NCBI RefSeq assembly: GCF_050433505.1
Contig: NZ_JBNPXC010000001.1
Coordinates: 1,240,001-1,304,000 of the forward strand
Origin: Methanobacterium_D oryzae
GTDB lineage: Archaea > Methanobacteriota > Methanobacteria > Methanobacteriales > Methanobacteriaceae
DNA: 64,000 bases
Direction: 5' to 3'
The position numbers were made by a program, and so were the translations under genes. How positions within the stretch are numbered: position 1 is the stretch's first letter; each line of letters begins with the position of its first letter. Of this stretch, positions 26,416 through 34,163 are shown one piece after another. The notes under the pieces were generated by a model. That model made no database searches. It saw only the letters and a program-made list of their open reading frames with translations, and was not told the DNA's origin.

Positions 26416-26438
26416 ACGAAAAAACGTAGTTTTTTCGT
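26416..26438. terminator. Hairpin terminator 1 between convergent genes
   Basis: ACGAAAAAAC (26416-26425) pairs perfectly with GTTTTTTCGT (26429-26438) around a three-base loop. The A/T runs within the stem mean it can terminate transcription on both strands, fitting the convergent VOC and MFS genes. Confidence 0.6.
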
Positions 26439-26451
26439 GAGGATTTTTTGA

Positions 26452-26477
26452 TCCACCTTTTTTAGAAAAAAGGTGGA
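26452..26477. terminator. Hairpin terminator 2 between convergent genes
   Basis: TCCACCTTTTTT (26452-26463) and AAAAAAGGTGGA (26466-26477) form a 12-bp perfect inverted repeat only two bases apart. With the hairpin just upstream, it makes a double bidirectional terminator; it ends right at the stop of the MFS gene. Confidence 0.65.
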
Positions 26478-26478
26478 G

Positions 26479-28200
26479 TTATTTCCCTTCTTCTTTAGAT
26501 ACAGCTTTTTCTCCAACTATTTTACCTTCAGACTCAAATTCACCCTCATGGCTTTCATGTATGAATTTTTCACCTCTAAGCACGGAGAATATAGCTGCTA
26601 TTGCAGACATTACTGCCCCAATATAGAATGCAGTCTGTAGTGATGGCATAAATGCATCTGCAAGTGTTTCTGGGAACCATGTAGTCCCTGTAATTGTGGT
26701 TACTATGTGTTGGGGTATCATAGCCACGACATTAGCAGGTAATGCATCTAATATTGTTCCCATTGGATTGTATCCAAGGAATGCTGAAAATAGTGCTCCT
26801 GTTGGTGGAATCTGGTTGAAGATTGGTGCTAGTTTTGCAGCGCCGATACTTGTAAGTGAAGCAGTCATTTCCGCCGGGAATCTTTGGCTGATACCTACAA
26901 TAACTATTGTAAAGAATATTCCCATACTCACGGTGAATGCGGTGTTCATTATAGTGTACTGCATTCCAGATGCCACTCCCCGTGACTCCGCCGGCACAGA
27001 ATTCATTATAGATGCACTGTTTGGAGAACCAAACATACCAGATCCTATACCCATTGCAAATAGGGTAATTCCAAACACGACATAATCGAAATTGTAAGGT
27101 AATGAAGCCAGGACAAGGAAAGCTATGGTGTTAATGACCATTCCAGTAGTAGCTATCCAGCGAGGCCCGTACTTATCCGAGAGGTGTCCAGAAATCGGCC
27201 CCATAATTGCTAAACCTAATGTAAGTGGCAGCATGAATACTCCTGCCCAAAATGGTGTGGATTCATAACTGTAACCATGAAGTGGAAGCCATATGCCCTG
27301 TAGGAGAAGTATTAACATGAACATCATTCCTCCACGTGCCAGTGAATTGAATAATCCTGCTATATTGGCGAATGAGAACATCTTTATCTTGAATAACTTG
27401 AGGTCGAACATTGGAACGTCAACCCTAGTTTCAATGTAGAGGAATATTGGCATAAGCACTACACCGAGTACCATTGCAAATATAACCCATGGATTGCCCC
27501 ATCCCATTGGGCTATCACCGTATGGCATTAAACCGTAGCTTATTCCTATTAATATGCTTGTGATTGCTGCAACAAAGGTTATGTTACCGAGGTAATCGAT
27601 TTTGTTCTCTCCACTTCTTATGGATATTTCTTTAAGTTTTAAAACGGACCATATTGTTCCTATTATTCCAAATGGAACGCTCACTAAGAATACATATCTC
27701 CAGTCGAATACAGCAAGAACTCCTCCAAGGAGTAAACCTATAAATTGTCCTGCAGTCCAGATAACCATGTTTATACCTAATGCTTTTCCTCGTTCTGTTG
27801 GAGGGAATGCATCTGCAATTATTGCTGCACCGTTAGCCATGGTGAATGCAGTACCTACTGCCTGAATTATTCTAAAGATAATAATCTCTATAGCACCAGC
27901 ATCACCTGTGCCTGGTGTAAGGTATAATAGAATTGATCCTATGGTGAATATCAGGAATCCAAGTTTAAAGAACTTTGCTCTTCCGTAGATATCCGATAAT
28001 CGCCCGAAACTTAAAAGTAATGTGGCGTTTACAAGCCCAAATACCATTAGTATCCATAGGAGGTACTGGAATGAACTCATAGGATCGATGTGGATACCGT
28101 TAAAGATTGCTGGTAGTGCTATTAATGTTATGCTCATGTTGATTGAGCCCATTAATGATGAAATTAATATAATTGATAGTGCTGTCCATTTATACTGCAT
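26479..28200 (-). CDS. MFS drug-export-type transporter (DHA2 family, 14 TM)
   Basis: A 573-residue protein with about fourteen hydrophobic segments, the number typical of EmrB/QacA-like drug:H+ antiporters. The loop between segments 2 and 3 carries FGRLSDIYGRAKFFKLG, the MFS motif A, and the GQFIGLLLGG stretch fits antiporter motif C. A hydrophilic Lys/Glu tail of about 40 residues ends the protein. It should sit in the cytoplasmic membrane and export hydrophobic or cationic compounds. It follows an AbrB-type regulator gene on the same strand after 115 bases, suggesting joint control, and neighbours a divergent PadR-ABC exporter operon. Confidence 0.9.
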   Translation of the reverse strand: MQYKWTALSIILISSLMGSINMSITLIALPAIFNGIHIDPMSSFQYLLWILMVFGLVNATLLLSFGRLSDIYGRAKFFKLGFLIFTIGSILLYLTPGTGDAGAIEIIIFRIIQAVGTAFTMANGAAIIADAFPPTERGKALGINMVIWTAGQFIGLLLGGVLAVFDWRYVFLVSVPFGIIGTIWSVLKLKEISIRSGENKIDYLGNITFVAAITSILIGISYGLMPYGDSPMGWGNPWVIFAMVLGVVLMPIFLYIETRVDVPMFDLKLFKIKMFSFANIAGLFNSLARGGMMFMLILLLQGIWLPLHGYSYESTPFWAGVFMLPLTLGLAIMGPISGHLSDKYGPRWIATTGMVINTIAFLVLASLPYNFDYVVFGITLFAMGIGSGMFGSPNSASIMNSVPAESRGVASGMQYTIMNTAFTVSMGIFFTIVIVGISQRFPAEMTASLTSIGAAKLAPIFNQIPPTGALFSAFLGYNPMGTILDALPANVVAMIPQHIVTTITGTTWFPETLADAFMPSLQTAFYIGAVMSAIAAIFSVLRGEKFIHESHEGEFESEGKIVGEKAVSKEEGK

Positions 28201-28315
28201 GATTATCTTTCCTTTAATTTAAATTGATTAATTTCTATTAGAGAATAAAGTCTATTCTATCTAATATTTCAGAATTGATTAAAAATAAGCTATAATGGCC
28301 AAATCTGGTTAGCCA

Positions 28316-28537
28316 TTATTCATTCTCGTTTTCTTCTAATTTTTCTAATATCTGGAGTGACATTTCCCTCATGATTTCTTCTTTCATGATGGTTATTTTG
28401 TCTTTATGTCCAGTTATTATTAGAGTTTCTCCGCTTTCAATGTCAAAAAAATCTCTGATATCTTTGGGGATCACAATTTGTCCCCTTTCACCGACTTTAA
28501 CAGTTCTGAGAATAAGTTTTGGCTTCTCTTCGGCCAT
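28316..28537 (-). CDS. AbrB/MazE-type transcriptional regulator
   Basis: A 73-residue protein with an N-terminal SpoVT-AbrB swapped-hairpin DNA-binding domain: LRTVKVGERGQIVIPKDIRD then FFDIESGETLIITG, followed by a charged helical tail. The start MAEEK at 28537 is chosen for the AAGGTG site just before it; the upstream ATG lacks one. Such proteins bind promoter DNA as dimers or serve as antitoxins, but no toxin gene is adjacent. Its position immediately upstream of the MFS exporter and divergent from the padR-ABC operon suggests control of export genes. Confidence 0.85.
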   Translation of the reverse strand: MAEEKPKLILRTVKVGERGQIVIPKDIRDFFDIESGETLIITGHKDKITIMKEEIMREMSLQILEKLEENENE

Positions 28538-28624
28538 AATTTGCACCTTTTAATTTATCAGATAAATATGATTTATCATACTTATCACATATCTCAATTA
28601 AATCATATTTAAATGTATCGCAAA

Positions 28625-28645
28625 ACCGAAACTATTTATATAAGA
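28625..28645 (+). promoter_or_regulatory. Promoter of the padR-ABC operon
   Basis: CCGAAAC followed by TATTTATATAAG is a good archaeal BRE plus TATA box. The predicted start of transcription, about 25 bases on, falls inside the palindromic operator at 28655-28686. Confidence 0.6.
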
Positions 28646-28654
28646 ATATGCAAA

Positions 28655-28686
28655 ATATCAAATAGTCGATATCGAATACTTGATAT
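28655..28686. promoter_or_regulatory. 32-bp palindromic operator, likely PadR site
   Basis: Two 16-base arms centred between 28670 and 28671 match at 14 of 16 positions (outer ATATCAA/TTGATAT, centre TCGATATCGA). It overlaps the expected transcription start of the padR operon, so binding would block initiation. Assignment to the PadR protein encoded downstream is an inference from the usual autoregulation of this family. Confidence 0.6.
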
Positions 28687-28741
28687 CTGTAAAATAAAAA
28701 AGCTCAAAAAATGCTTTAAATTGTAAAAAAAGAAAAATTTA

Positions 28742-28777
28742 ATATCAAATTATAGATATCAAATCGACGATTCGATA
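28742..28777. promoter_or_regulatory. Second operator-like dyad before padR
   Basis: ATATC...GATAT (28742-28759) is followed by TATCAAATCGACGATTCGATA (28757-28777), an imperfect dyad around AATCG-A-CGATT. The latter abuts the GGAGG of padR. The half-sites resemble those of the 32-bp palindrome upstream, so it may be a second binding site. Confidence 0.5.
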
Positions 28778-28790
28778 GGAGGAATTAATA

Positions 28791-29327
28791 GTGAACCCTT
28801 TTAAAAATCTTCATCGAGAATTTCATGAAAGAATAGAGGAAATGCAGAGATTTGGAGGTTTAAGAATGTGGATTTTACATGTCTTGGATGAACGTGGTCC
28901 TGCTAATGGCGTAGAAATCATGGATTCTATTCAACATCATCAGGAAGCATTACAAGAAAAACTGAAAATGATGCCGTGGGATAGAAAAAGTCGTGGAAAT
29001 TGTGGTCCTCCAAGGCCTTCACCGGGTTCTGTATATCCAATGCTTAAAAAAATGGTGGAAGAAGAATTAATCATCAAAAAAGATGATGGAAAATATGAAC
29101 TGGCTGAAAAAGGAGAAAAAGTCGTTGAAAGATGGTCAGGACATATGAGACACCATAAAGAGATGGATCGTAGCGCACTTTCAGTTAGAAAAGCATTAAC
29201 TGAACTTGATGGATACACTTCCTATTTAGAGGATCTTAAAAAGGATAGAATCAAAGAAAATAAAGAATTCATAGTTGAATTAAGTGAAAGACTAAAAAAA
29301 ATTGTAGAATCTATTGAGGATGAATAA
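28791..29327 (+). CDS. PadR-family transcriptional regulator
   Basis: A 178-residue protein starting at GTG with GGAGG eight bases upstream. The N-terminal winged helix (GLRMWILHVLDERGPANGVE, PSPGSVYPMLKKMVEEELI, DGKYELAEKGEKV) is typical of PadR, and the C-terminal helices serve dimerisation. An insertion with Gly/Pro/Arg (NCGPPRPSPG) lies before the recognition segment. PadR proteins usually repress the efflux genes next to them and release DNA on binding a toxic ligand. Here it leads an ABC exporter operon and has palindromic sites in its own promoter, so autoregulation and control of the exporter are likely. Confidence 0.92.
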   Translation: MNPFKNLHREFHERIEEMQRFGGLRMWILHVLDERGPANGVEIMDSIQHHQEALQEKLKMMPWDRKSRGNCGPPRPSPGSVYPMLKKMVEEELIIKKDDGKYELAEKGEKVVERWSGHMRHHKEMDRSALSVRKALTELDGYTSYLEDLKKDRIKENKEFIVELSERLKKIVESIEDE

Positions 29328-29357
29328 TTCAAGCTAAATAGAATATTTGAATCATCA

Positions 29358-29429
29358 ATGTTTTTTAGAAATTTAATTAGATTAGCCTGGGCTATGGATG
29401 TTGAATTAAAACTTAGGGGGATAATATGA
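29358..29429 (+). CDS. Possible 23-residue coupled peptide before the ABC gene
   Basis: A short frame (MFFRNLIRLAWAMDVELKLRG...) ends with TGA overlapping the ATG of the ABC ATPase as ATGA, a classic translational-coupling arrangement. The peptide reads like the start of an ABC-2 permease. No SD is visible upstream of its ATG, so it may be a remnant or chance ORF. Confidence 0.25.
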   Translation: MFFRNLIRLAWAMDVELKLRGII

Positions 29430-30439
29430 CAAAAAATGCTATAGAATTAAATAATTTCACTAAAAAGTTCGGTGATTTTACTGCAGTGGATAATATATCA
29501 CTGGATGTTAAAGAAGGGGAAATATTCGGATTTTTAGGCCCGAATGGTGCAGGTAAAAGCACCACTATAAGAGTACTTTGCACACTCGCACAGCCCACGT
29601 CAGGTTCTGCTAAAATTGCAGGTTATGACTTAATTAAAGAATCTGCAAAGGTTCGTGAAAACATCGGGCTTGTTGCTGAAAAGATGATAATGTATGAAAG
29701 GCTTACAGCGGCTGAAAACTTGAGATTCTTTGGAAAGCTCTATGATATACCAAAGCAGAAGCTTGAAGAAAGAATTGATGAGCTCCTTGAACTTGTTGAT
29801 ATGCAGAAATGGAAAGATACTCAAATCAGCAAGTTTTCTACTGGAATGAAGCAGCGTATCAATGTTATTAGAGCACTATTACCCGAACCTAAGATTCTTT
29901 TTATGGATGAGCCAACACTTGGTCTTGACCCGCAGACAACATTTTCTATAAGGGATATTACAAGGGAAATAAACGAAAGCGGTGTAACAGTTATATTAAC
30001 AACTCATGCTATGACAGAAGCAGAAGCCTTGAGTAATCGGGTTGCAATAATCGATCATGGTAAAATTGCAGCACTTGACACTCCCCAAAACCTTAAAAAT
30101 ATGATATCAGAGGGTGATATTTCTGTATTTGGTACAAAGATCACTAATCTTTCATCTAATTTGATTGAAAAGATTGAATCCATTGATGTTGTTACTGCAG
30201 TTGTGCAACAGGATCATCATAACTTAAAAATCAGTGCAAAGGGTGAGAATTCTCTTAATCAGATTATTGATATTATTAGAAATGAAGGCGGAAATATAGC
30301 ATCCATAACTAACAGCAATGAAGCTACTCTTGAAGATGTTTTTCTCGCTGTCACTGGTAAGGAAATGCGTGATGAGGCTAATGAAAAAGCAGCTCCAATC
30401 CAACATAGGCATGGAGCACCTAAAGCGAGGGTGAGGTGA
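29426..30439 (+). CDS. ABC-2 type exporter, ATP-binding subunit (DrrA-like)
   Basis: A 337-residue cytoplasmic ATPase that energises export by the permease encoded next. It shows Walker A GPNGAGKST near residue 39, Q-loop region LVAEKMIMYERLT, signature FSTGMKQR, Walker B ILFMDEPTLGLDP and the switch histidine in LTTHAM. The C-terminal 100 residues form the extra domain seen in DrrA/NatA-type ATPases and end in a basic tail. GGGGG precedes the ATG. It is separated from the permease by four bases. Being in an operon with PadR, it probably exports a drug-like or envelope compound. Confidence 0.93.
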   Translation: MTKNAIELNNFTKKFGDFTAVDNISLDVKEGEIFGFLGPNGAGKSTTIRVLCTLAQPTSGSAKIAGYDLIKESAKVRENIGLVAEKMIMYERLTAAENLRFFGKLYDIPKQKLEERIDELLELVDMQKWKDTQISKFSTGMKQRINVIRALLPEPKILFMDEPTLGLDPQTTFSIRDITREINESGVTVILTTHAMTEAEALSNRVAIIDHGKIAALDTPQNLKNMISEGDISVFGTKITNLSSNLIEKIESIDVVTAVVQQDHHNLKISAKGENSLNQIIDIIRNEGGNIASITNSNEATLEDVFLAVTGKEMRDEANEKAAPIQHRHGAPKARVR

Positions 30440-30443
30440 GATA

Positions 30444-31628
30444 ATGAATGCAATGAAAATATTAAAAGACAGTTATCATATAATGTCCAAGGACATGTTA
30501 GAATTCAGGCGTAACCGAATGCAGCTTGCAGCACTCTTTATCATGCCATTAATCTTCCTGATTATGTTTGGATTTATCTTTCCAAGCGGTACAACCCAGC
30601 AGCATATGCCTATGGGAATTGTAAATCTTGATCAAGGTGAGGGAAGCAATGAATTTATAGCACAACTTGAAGCCATTAATAAAAATTCGAGTTTTATGGA
30701 TTTTAAGGCCTATTCAAGTGTTGATGAGGCAAAAACTCAGATAAACCAGGGAAAATTATATGGCGTGTTCATCATACCTTCGGGATTCTCTGATAGTTTA
30801 ACAAGTGGAAAATCTGCGGATTTTACAGTATACATCGATAACAGTAATCCGCAAAGCTCGATGCAGATCCAACAGGTTTTATCAAGTACCGTTAGTGGCA
30901 TGAATGATATGAAAGCAGAGGCAAATGTTTTAGATATTAGTAATGAAATAAATCAGCCTGTTAATCCTCAAGCCATGATCTTTCCTTATGTGCTTAATAT
31001 CAAGACAACAATACCTGGAGAAACTAACTATTTCAATTTCCTTGCTCCGGGACTCATGATCATGATTGTGATGATGAGTGTTATGACTGGTATTCCTGAA
31101 GCTATCTCTAAAGAAAAGGAGCTTGGTACCTTCGATGGAATGTTATCAGCACCAATAAGCCAGGTATCGGTTATAATTGGTAAAACTGCAGCATTATGTA
31201 CAAGAGGTTTTATTCAATGTATTATGGTACTTGCAATTGCCATGATCTTCTTTGGCGTAACTCTTCAAGGAAGTCTTCTACTGGCATTTTTTATGCTCCT
31301 TCTTGGAATATTCAGTTTCATAGGGATTGGAATTATGGCTATTTCAATGTCAGGGGACCAGGCATCAAGTACAATGATTGTAAACCTTTTAATGTTCCCT
31401 ATGATGTTTCTTGGAGGGATTTTCTATCCTATACAGCAGATGCCATGGTTCATGCAAGCCATTTCAAAATTTATTCCAATGACATATGCTGCAGATGCAA
31501 TGCGTAAAATAATGCTCCTAAATGCAAATATTGGAGATGTAATGACTCAAATAGTTATACTTGTAGGTTTTGGAGTTGTTACAATGGCCATTGCAGTACC
31601 ACTCTTTAGAAGATCCATGACCAGATAA
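30444..31628 (+). CDS. ABC-2 type exporter, permease subunit
   Basis: A 394-residue membrane protein with one N-terminal transmembrane segment (QLAALFIMPLIFLIMFGFIF), a long extracytoplasmic domain of about 150 residues and five or six further segments from residue ~195, the layout of YhgE/Pip- and DrrB-like ABC-2 permeases. FLGGIFYPIQQMPWFMQ and IPMTYAADAMRK near the C-terminus are typical of the family. GAGGTGAGATA overlaps the end of the ATPase gene and serves as SD. It forms the membrane channel of the PadR-controlled exporter. A weak hairpin lies about 35 bases after the stop. Confidence 0.92.
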   Translation: MNAMKILKDSYHIMSKDMLEFRRNRMQLAALFIMPLIFLIMFGFIFPSGTTQQHMPMGIVNLDQGEGSNEFIAQLEAINKNSSFMDFKAYSSVDEAKTQINQGKLYGVFIIPSGFSDSLTSGKSADFTVYIDNSNPQSSMQIQQVLSSTVSGMNDMKAEANVLDISNEINQPVNPQAMIFPYVLNIKTTIPGETNYFNFLAPGLMIMIVMMSVMTGIPEAISKEKELGTFDGMLSAPISQVSVIIGKTAALCTRGFIQCIMVLAIAMIFFGVTLQGSLLLAFFMLLLGIFSFIGIGIMAISMSGDQASSTMIVNLLMFPMMFLGGIFYPIQQMPWFMQAISKFIPMTYAADAMRKIMLLNANIGDVMTQIVILVGFGVVTMAIAVPLFRRSMTR

Positions 31629-31656
31629 AGGAATTAATGAGTAAATATTTAAAAAA

Positions 31657-31685
31657 ATGCAGATTTATTCTGCAATTTATATTTT
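31657..31685 (+). terminator. Weak hairpin terminator after the ABC operon
   Basis: TGCAG (31658-31662) and CTGCA (31670-31674) form a short stem followed by an AT-rich run with Ts, about 30 bases after the permease stop codon. Confidence 0.35.
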
Positions 31686-31730
31686 ATAATAAAATAAAGT
31701 TATAGATTTGTAAGTAAAAGAGGTAATATT

Positions 31731-32180
31731 ATGCAATTAGAGGAGGAAATAAGGAATATTATAGAAAAAGAGAGTGAAGATTATTTTTTAGGAACTGCTG
31801 ATTTGTCTGTTTCAAAAAATCCTATGATTCATCAGTATGGATCTTTAATTGATGAGTATCCACGAGCAATTTCTTTTGGAATTACTTTGCCTTATATAAA
31901 CACATGTAACTTATTTAAGGATTATTCTAAAATTTACAAGAATACAAATTGCAAATTAAGAGCAATTAGTAATCAATTAACTAATTTATTAGAAAATGGA
32001 GGATATAAAGCATTTCCTGTACCTAAATCTAAAATAGTAGATATAACTTTTACGTCTTTACATAAATTAGCTGCAAATCAAGCAAATCTTGGACGAATTG
32101 ATGATAATGGATTATTGATTACTCCAGAAGTAGGTCCTGGAGTTAATTGGGGTACAGTACTTACAGATGCATGTCTGTAA
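31731..32180 (+). CDS. QueG-like protein lacking the iron-sulfur part
   Basis: A 149-residue protein that corresponds to the N-terminal region of epoxyqueuosine-reductase-like (QueG/corrinoid-activating) proteins: YPRAISFGITLPY, then GGYKAFPVPKSK, LHKLAANQANLGRID and GLLITPEVGPGVNWGTVLTD. Full-length members continue with a Cys-rich 8Fe-8S-type domain; here the frame stops just where that would begin, and no continuation exists in another frame before the convergent gene. GAGGTAATATT precedes the ATG. It is either a naturally short family member or a 3'-truncated gene; redox activity is unlikely without the clusters. Confidence 0.65.
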   Translation: MQLEEEIRNIIEKESEDYFLGTADLSVSKNPMIHQYGSLIDEYPRAISFGITLPYINTCNLFKDYSKIYKNTNCKLRAISNQLTNLLENGGYKAFPVPKSKIVDITFTSLHKLAANQANLGRIDDNGLLITPEVGPGVNWGTVLTDACL

Positions 32181-32190
32181 AATTATTATG

Positions 32191-32601
32191 TTATATACTT
32201 CTAATCCAAATTATTATATTCCCGATTTTAGGTATTGAATATTCTACTTTTGAAATGATCTGGCTTTGATATACTAGTTCTGGGTCTGGTACAGGGTTAT
32301 TATCCCCTTTTATCACGTAAAGTGTATTTCCATAATAATCATGTTTAATAGCAATAACTCTGTGAATTATTGGTCTTGGGTACCATGTGGCGTTATAAAT
32401 GACTATATCTCCAACCTGAATATTATCGGGATTATCCTCAACAATAGCTATATCTCCTTCATAAAGTGTAGGTTCCATTGAGTCTGAAACAACTACATAT
32501 AGAATTGGCTCATTTTCATCCCTAGCTGTACTTGAATCAATACAACCAGATAATCCAACCGTTGTCAAAATTAAAATTAGGATTAATATAATTCTTTTCA
32601 A
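32191..32601 (-). CDS. Signal-peptidase-I-like lipoprotein
   Basis: A 136-residue protein with a type I signal peptidase core: VVVSDSMEPTLYEGDIAIV holds the catalytic Ser, VGDIVIYNA follows, IIHRVIAI gives the His used in place of Lys in archaeal and ER enzymes, and KGDNNPVPDPE the acidic motif. The N-terminus is a hydrophobic run ending in VGLSGC, which looks like a lipobox, so the enzyme may be anchored by a lipid rather than by a transmembrane helix. It starts with TTG after GGAGACAG. It is smaller than housekeeping signal peptidases, so it could process a special set of exported proteins. Confidence 0.85.
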   Translation of the reverse strand: MKRIILILILILTTVGLSGCIDSSTARDENEPILYVVVSDSMEPTLYEGDIAIVEDNPDNIQVGDIVIYNATWYPRPIIHRVIAIKHDYYGNTLYVIKGDNNPVPDPELVYQSQIISKVEYSIPKIGNIIIWIRSI

Positions 32602-32908
32602 TCATCTGTCTCCATAGGGTAATCTTAGTCTCGATTTTAATATTATTTTATATTTAATTGTTAATAAGGTTTTTTTTAGATTTCATTTTAGATTTTATAT
32701 TGAATATCCTTTAATTTATTACTTTTTTCAAATTAAAGTCTACATAGATATAAATATTAGTTAATACTAACTCAATTTTAAAAGTGATGGAAATTAAACT
32801 AATATTATGAATTTAAATCATGATGTTATGTTAATTAATTTGATATTGTTCATAAAATCCAATAATGATGTTTTATTCACTAAATAATGTAGAAAAAGGG
32901 AGATAAAT
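32602..32908. other. Intergenic region between divergent lipoprotein genes
   Basis: A 307-base AT-rich gap between the signal-peptidase-like gene (minus) and a Thr/Gln-rich lipoprotein gene (plus). It should hold both promoters; ATAGATATAAATATTAG near 32744-32760 is a TATA-like stretch. No gene or notable repeat is seen. Confidence 0.45.
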
Positions 32909-33352
32909 ATGAAATTAAACGGATATAGAGTTTTATTATTAGTATTGATGGTTGTTATAGGGGTTGTTATGACCAGTGGATGTAATATTGGTACAAAAAC
33001 TGGCGATGCAGAATATGAAGATCAGATGGCAGAAAATGGCTTAAAAATGTGTGAAACCACAAATGCATATGAACCTTATAATTTCACAACAAATCAATGG
33101 ATTACAAAAGAGCAAAAGACTCAAACTCAGCAAAATTCTCAGGAAGCAGATAAAAATACACAGACTACTCAAAAATCTACACAGACTACTCAAACTACTA
33201 AAACATCAACAACTACTACCACAAAACCAACTTCTTGTAGTCATCCGAGTATAACTACTAAGTATGTAGGATTAGATAAATCAACTGGAAAAGTAATATA
33301 TGACACTTACTGCTCGAAATGTGGGGAATATATGGGTAGAACACTGTATTAA
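32909..33352 (+). CDS. Lipoprotein with Thr/Gln-rich linker and C-terminal Cys motif
   Basis: A 147-residue exported protein. A lipoprotein signal peptide (hydrophobic run then MTSGC, lipidated Cys25) is followed by an acidic region, a low-complexity Thr/Gln/Lys linker (residues 68-107) and a C-terminal domain with CSHPS and YCSKCGEYMGR, a plausible small metal-binding site. AGGGAGATAAAT precedes the ATG. The linker would hold the Cys/His domain away from the membrane. The linker composition resembles other methanogen surface proteins; I recognise no specific family. Confidence 0.75.
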   Translation: MKLNGYRVLLLVLMVVIGVVMTSGCNIGTKTGDAEYEDQMAENGLKMCETTNAYEPYNFTTNQWITKEQKTQTQQNSQEADKNTQTTQKSTQTTQTTKTSTTTTTKPTSCSHPSITTKYVGLDKSTGKVIYDTYCSKCGEYMGRTLY

Positions 33353-33550
33353 ACGTAAATAAAATGAATATTCTTTATTTTTTTAATTTTCTATTTTACT
33401 ATTTCTTTTTTAAGTAAATCTTAAATATTATTTTGATTGATTTTTAAAGCTTTAGAATCTCTTTTTTACTTAATTTTCCTTAGGTATTTTAAGCAAAATT
33501 AACATAATATAAATTTGTTAAATTTTATTAAATTATAAAAAGGTGATATT

Positions 33551-34063
33551 ATGACCCGATTTGAAGAGCTTTGTGAAAGTTTTGCAAATGCAAGGAAGAA
33601 GTATTTTAATTATGAAAAAGACTGCATGGAATTTGGAGAAAAAATGGTGGACGGACTTGTAAAATATTTAGAATGCCCTCCAGAACAAGTTAATTATTAC
33701 CCTCCGGATAAAGAAAGCGATCCCAATGTAAGCTATAATATACATGGAGCAACGGTGCTTGGAGAGGATGGATTCTGGCATGTTGGTATTGGTATTGGAA
33801 TATATGAAGCTCCTAATGTACGTCCACAAGAGAATGTAAGAAGTACACTTTTAATTAAAAAAGAAGATGGCCACTTTACAGTAAAATATGGTAGAGAATC
33901 AAAGGATGAATACAGAATATGTGAAGAGGATAAAGAAGATTTTGAAAAGTTCTATGGTCACGTTTTTGAAGAAGTTAAAGAGTTATATGATAAGCAGTTA
34001 GAACATATCAAGAGAGGATCTGAATTTGCATCAGATCATGATGATTTAAGATATATTCAATAA
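33551..34063 (+). CDS. Hypothetical soluble protein
   Basis: A 170-residue acidic protein beginning at ATG after AAGGTGATATT. An N-terminal helix (TRFEELCESFANARKKYFNY) is followed by a beta-rich middle part (VSYNIHGATVLGEDGFWHVG, IGIGIYEAPN, RSTLLIKKEDGHFTVKYG) and a charged C-terminal helix. It has no membrane segments or catalytic motif that I know. It is monocistronic, between a lipoprotein gene and a convergent SulP transporter. Confidence 0.65.
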   Translation: MTRFEELCESFANARKKYFNYEKDCMEFGEKMVDGLVKYLECPPEQVNYYPPDKESDPNVSYNIHGATVLGEDGFWHVGIGIGIYEAPNVRPQENVRSTLLIKKEDGHFTVKYGRESKDEYRICEEDKEDFEKFYGHVFEEVKELYDKQLEHIKRGSEFASDHDDLRYIQ

Positions 34064-34163
34064 AAATCTCTAAAATTAGAATTATCAAGATTTAAATTAC
34101 AGACTTACTAATTTAAGATCTTAATAAACCCTCTAAGCTATGACTAAAAGGATAATAGATATT

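Noticed and set aside
26696..27085. Plus-strand ORFs inside the MFS transporter and its neighbours
   Set aside because: They are antisense to a clear 14-TM transporter and have no independent support.
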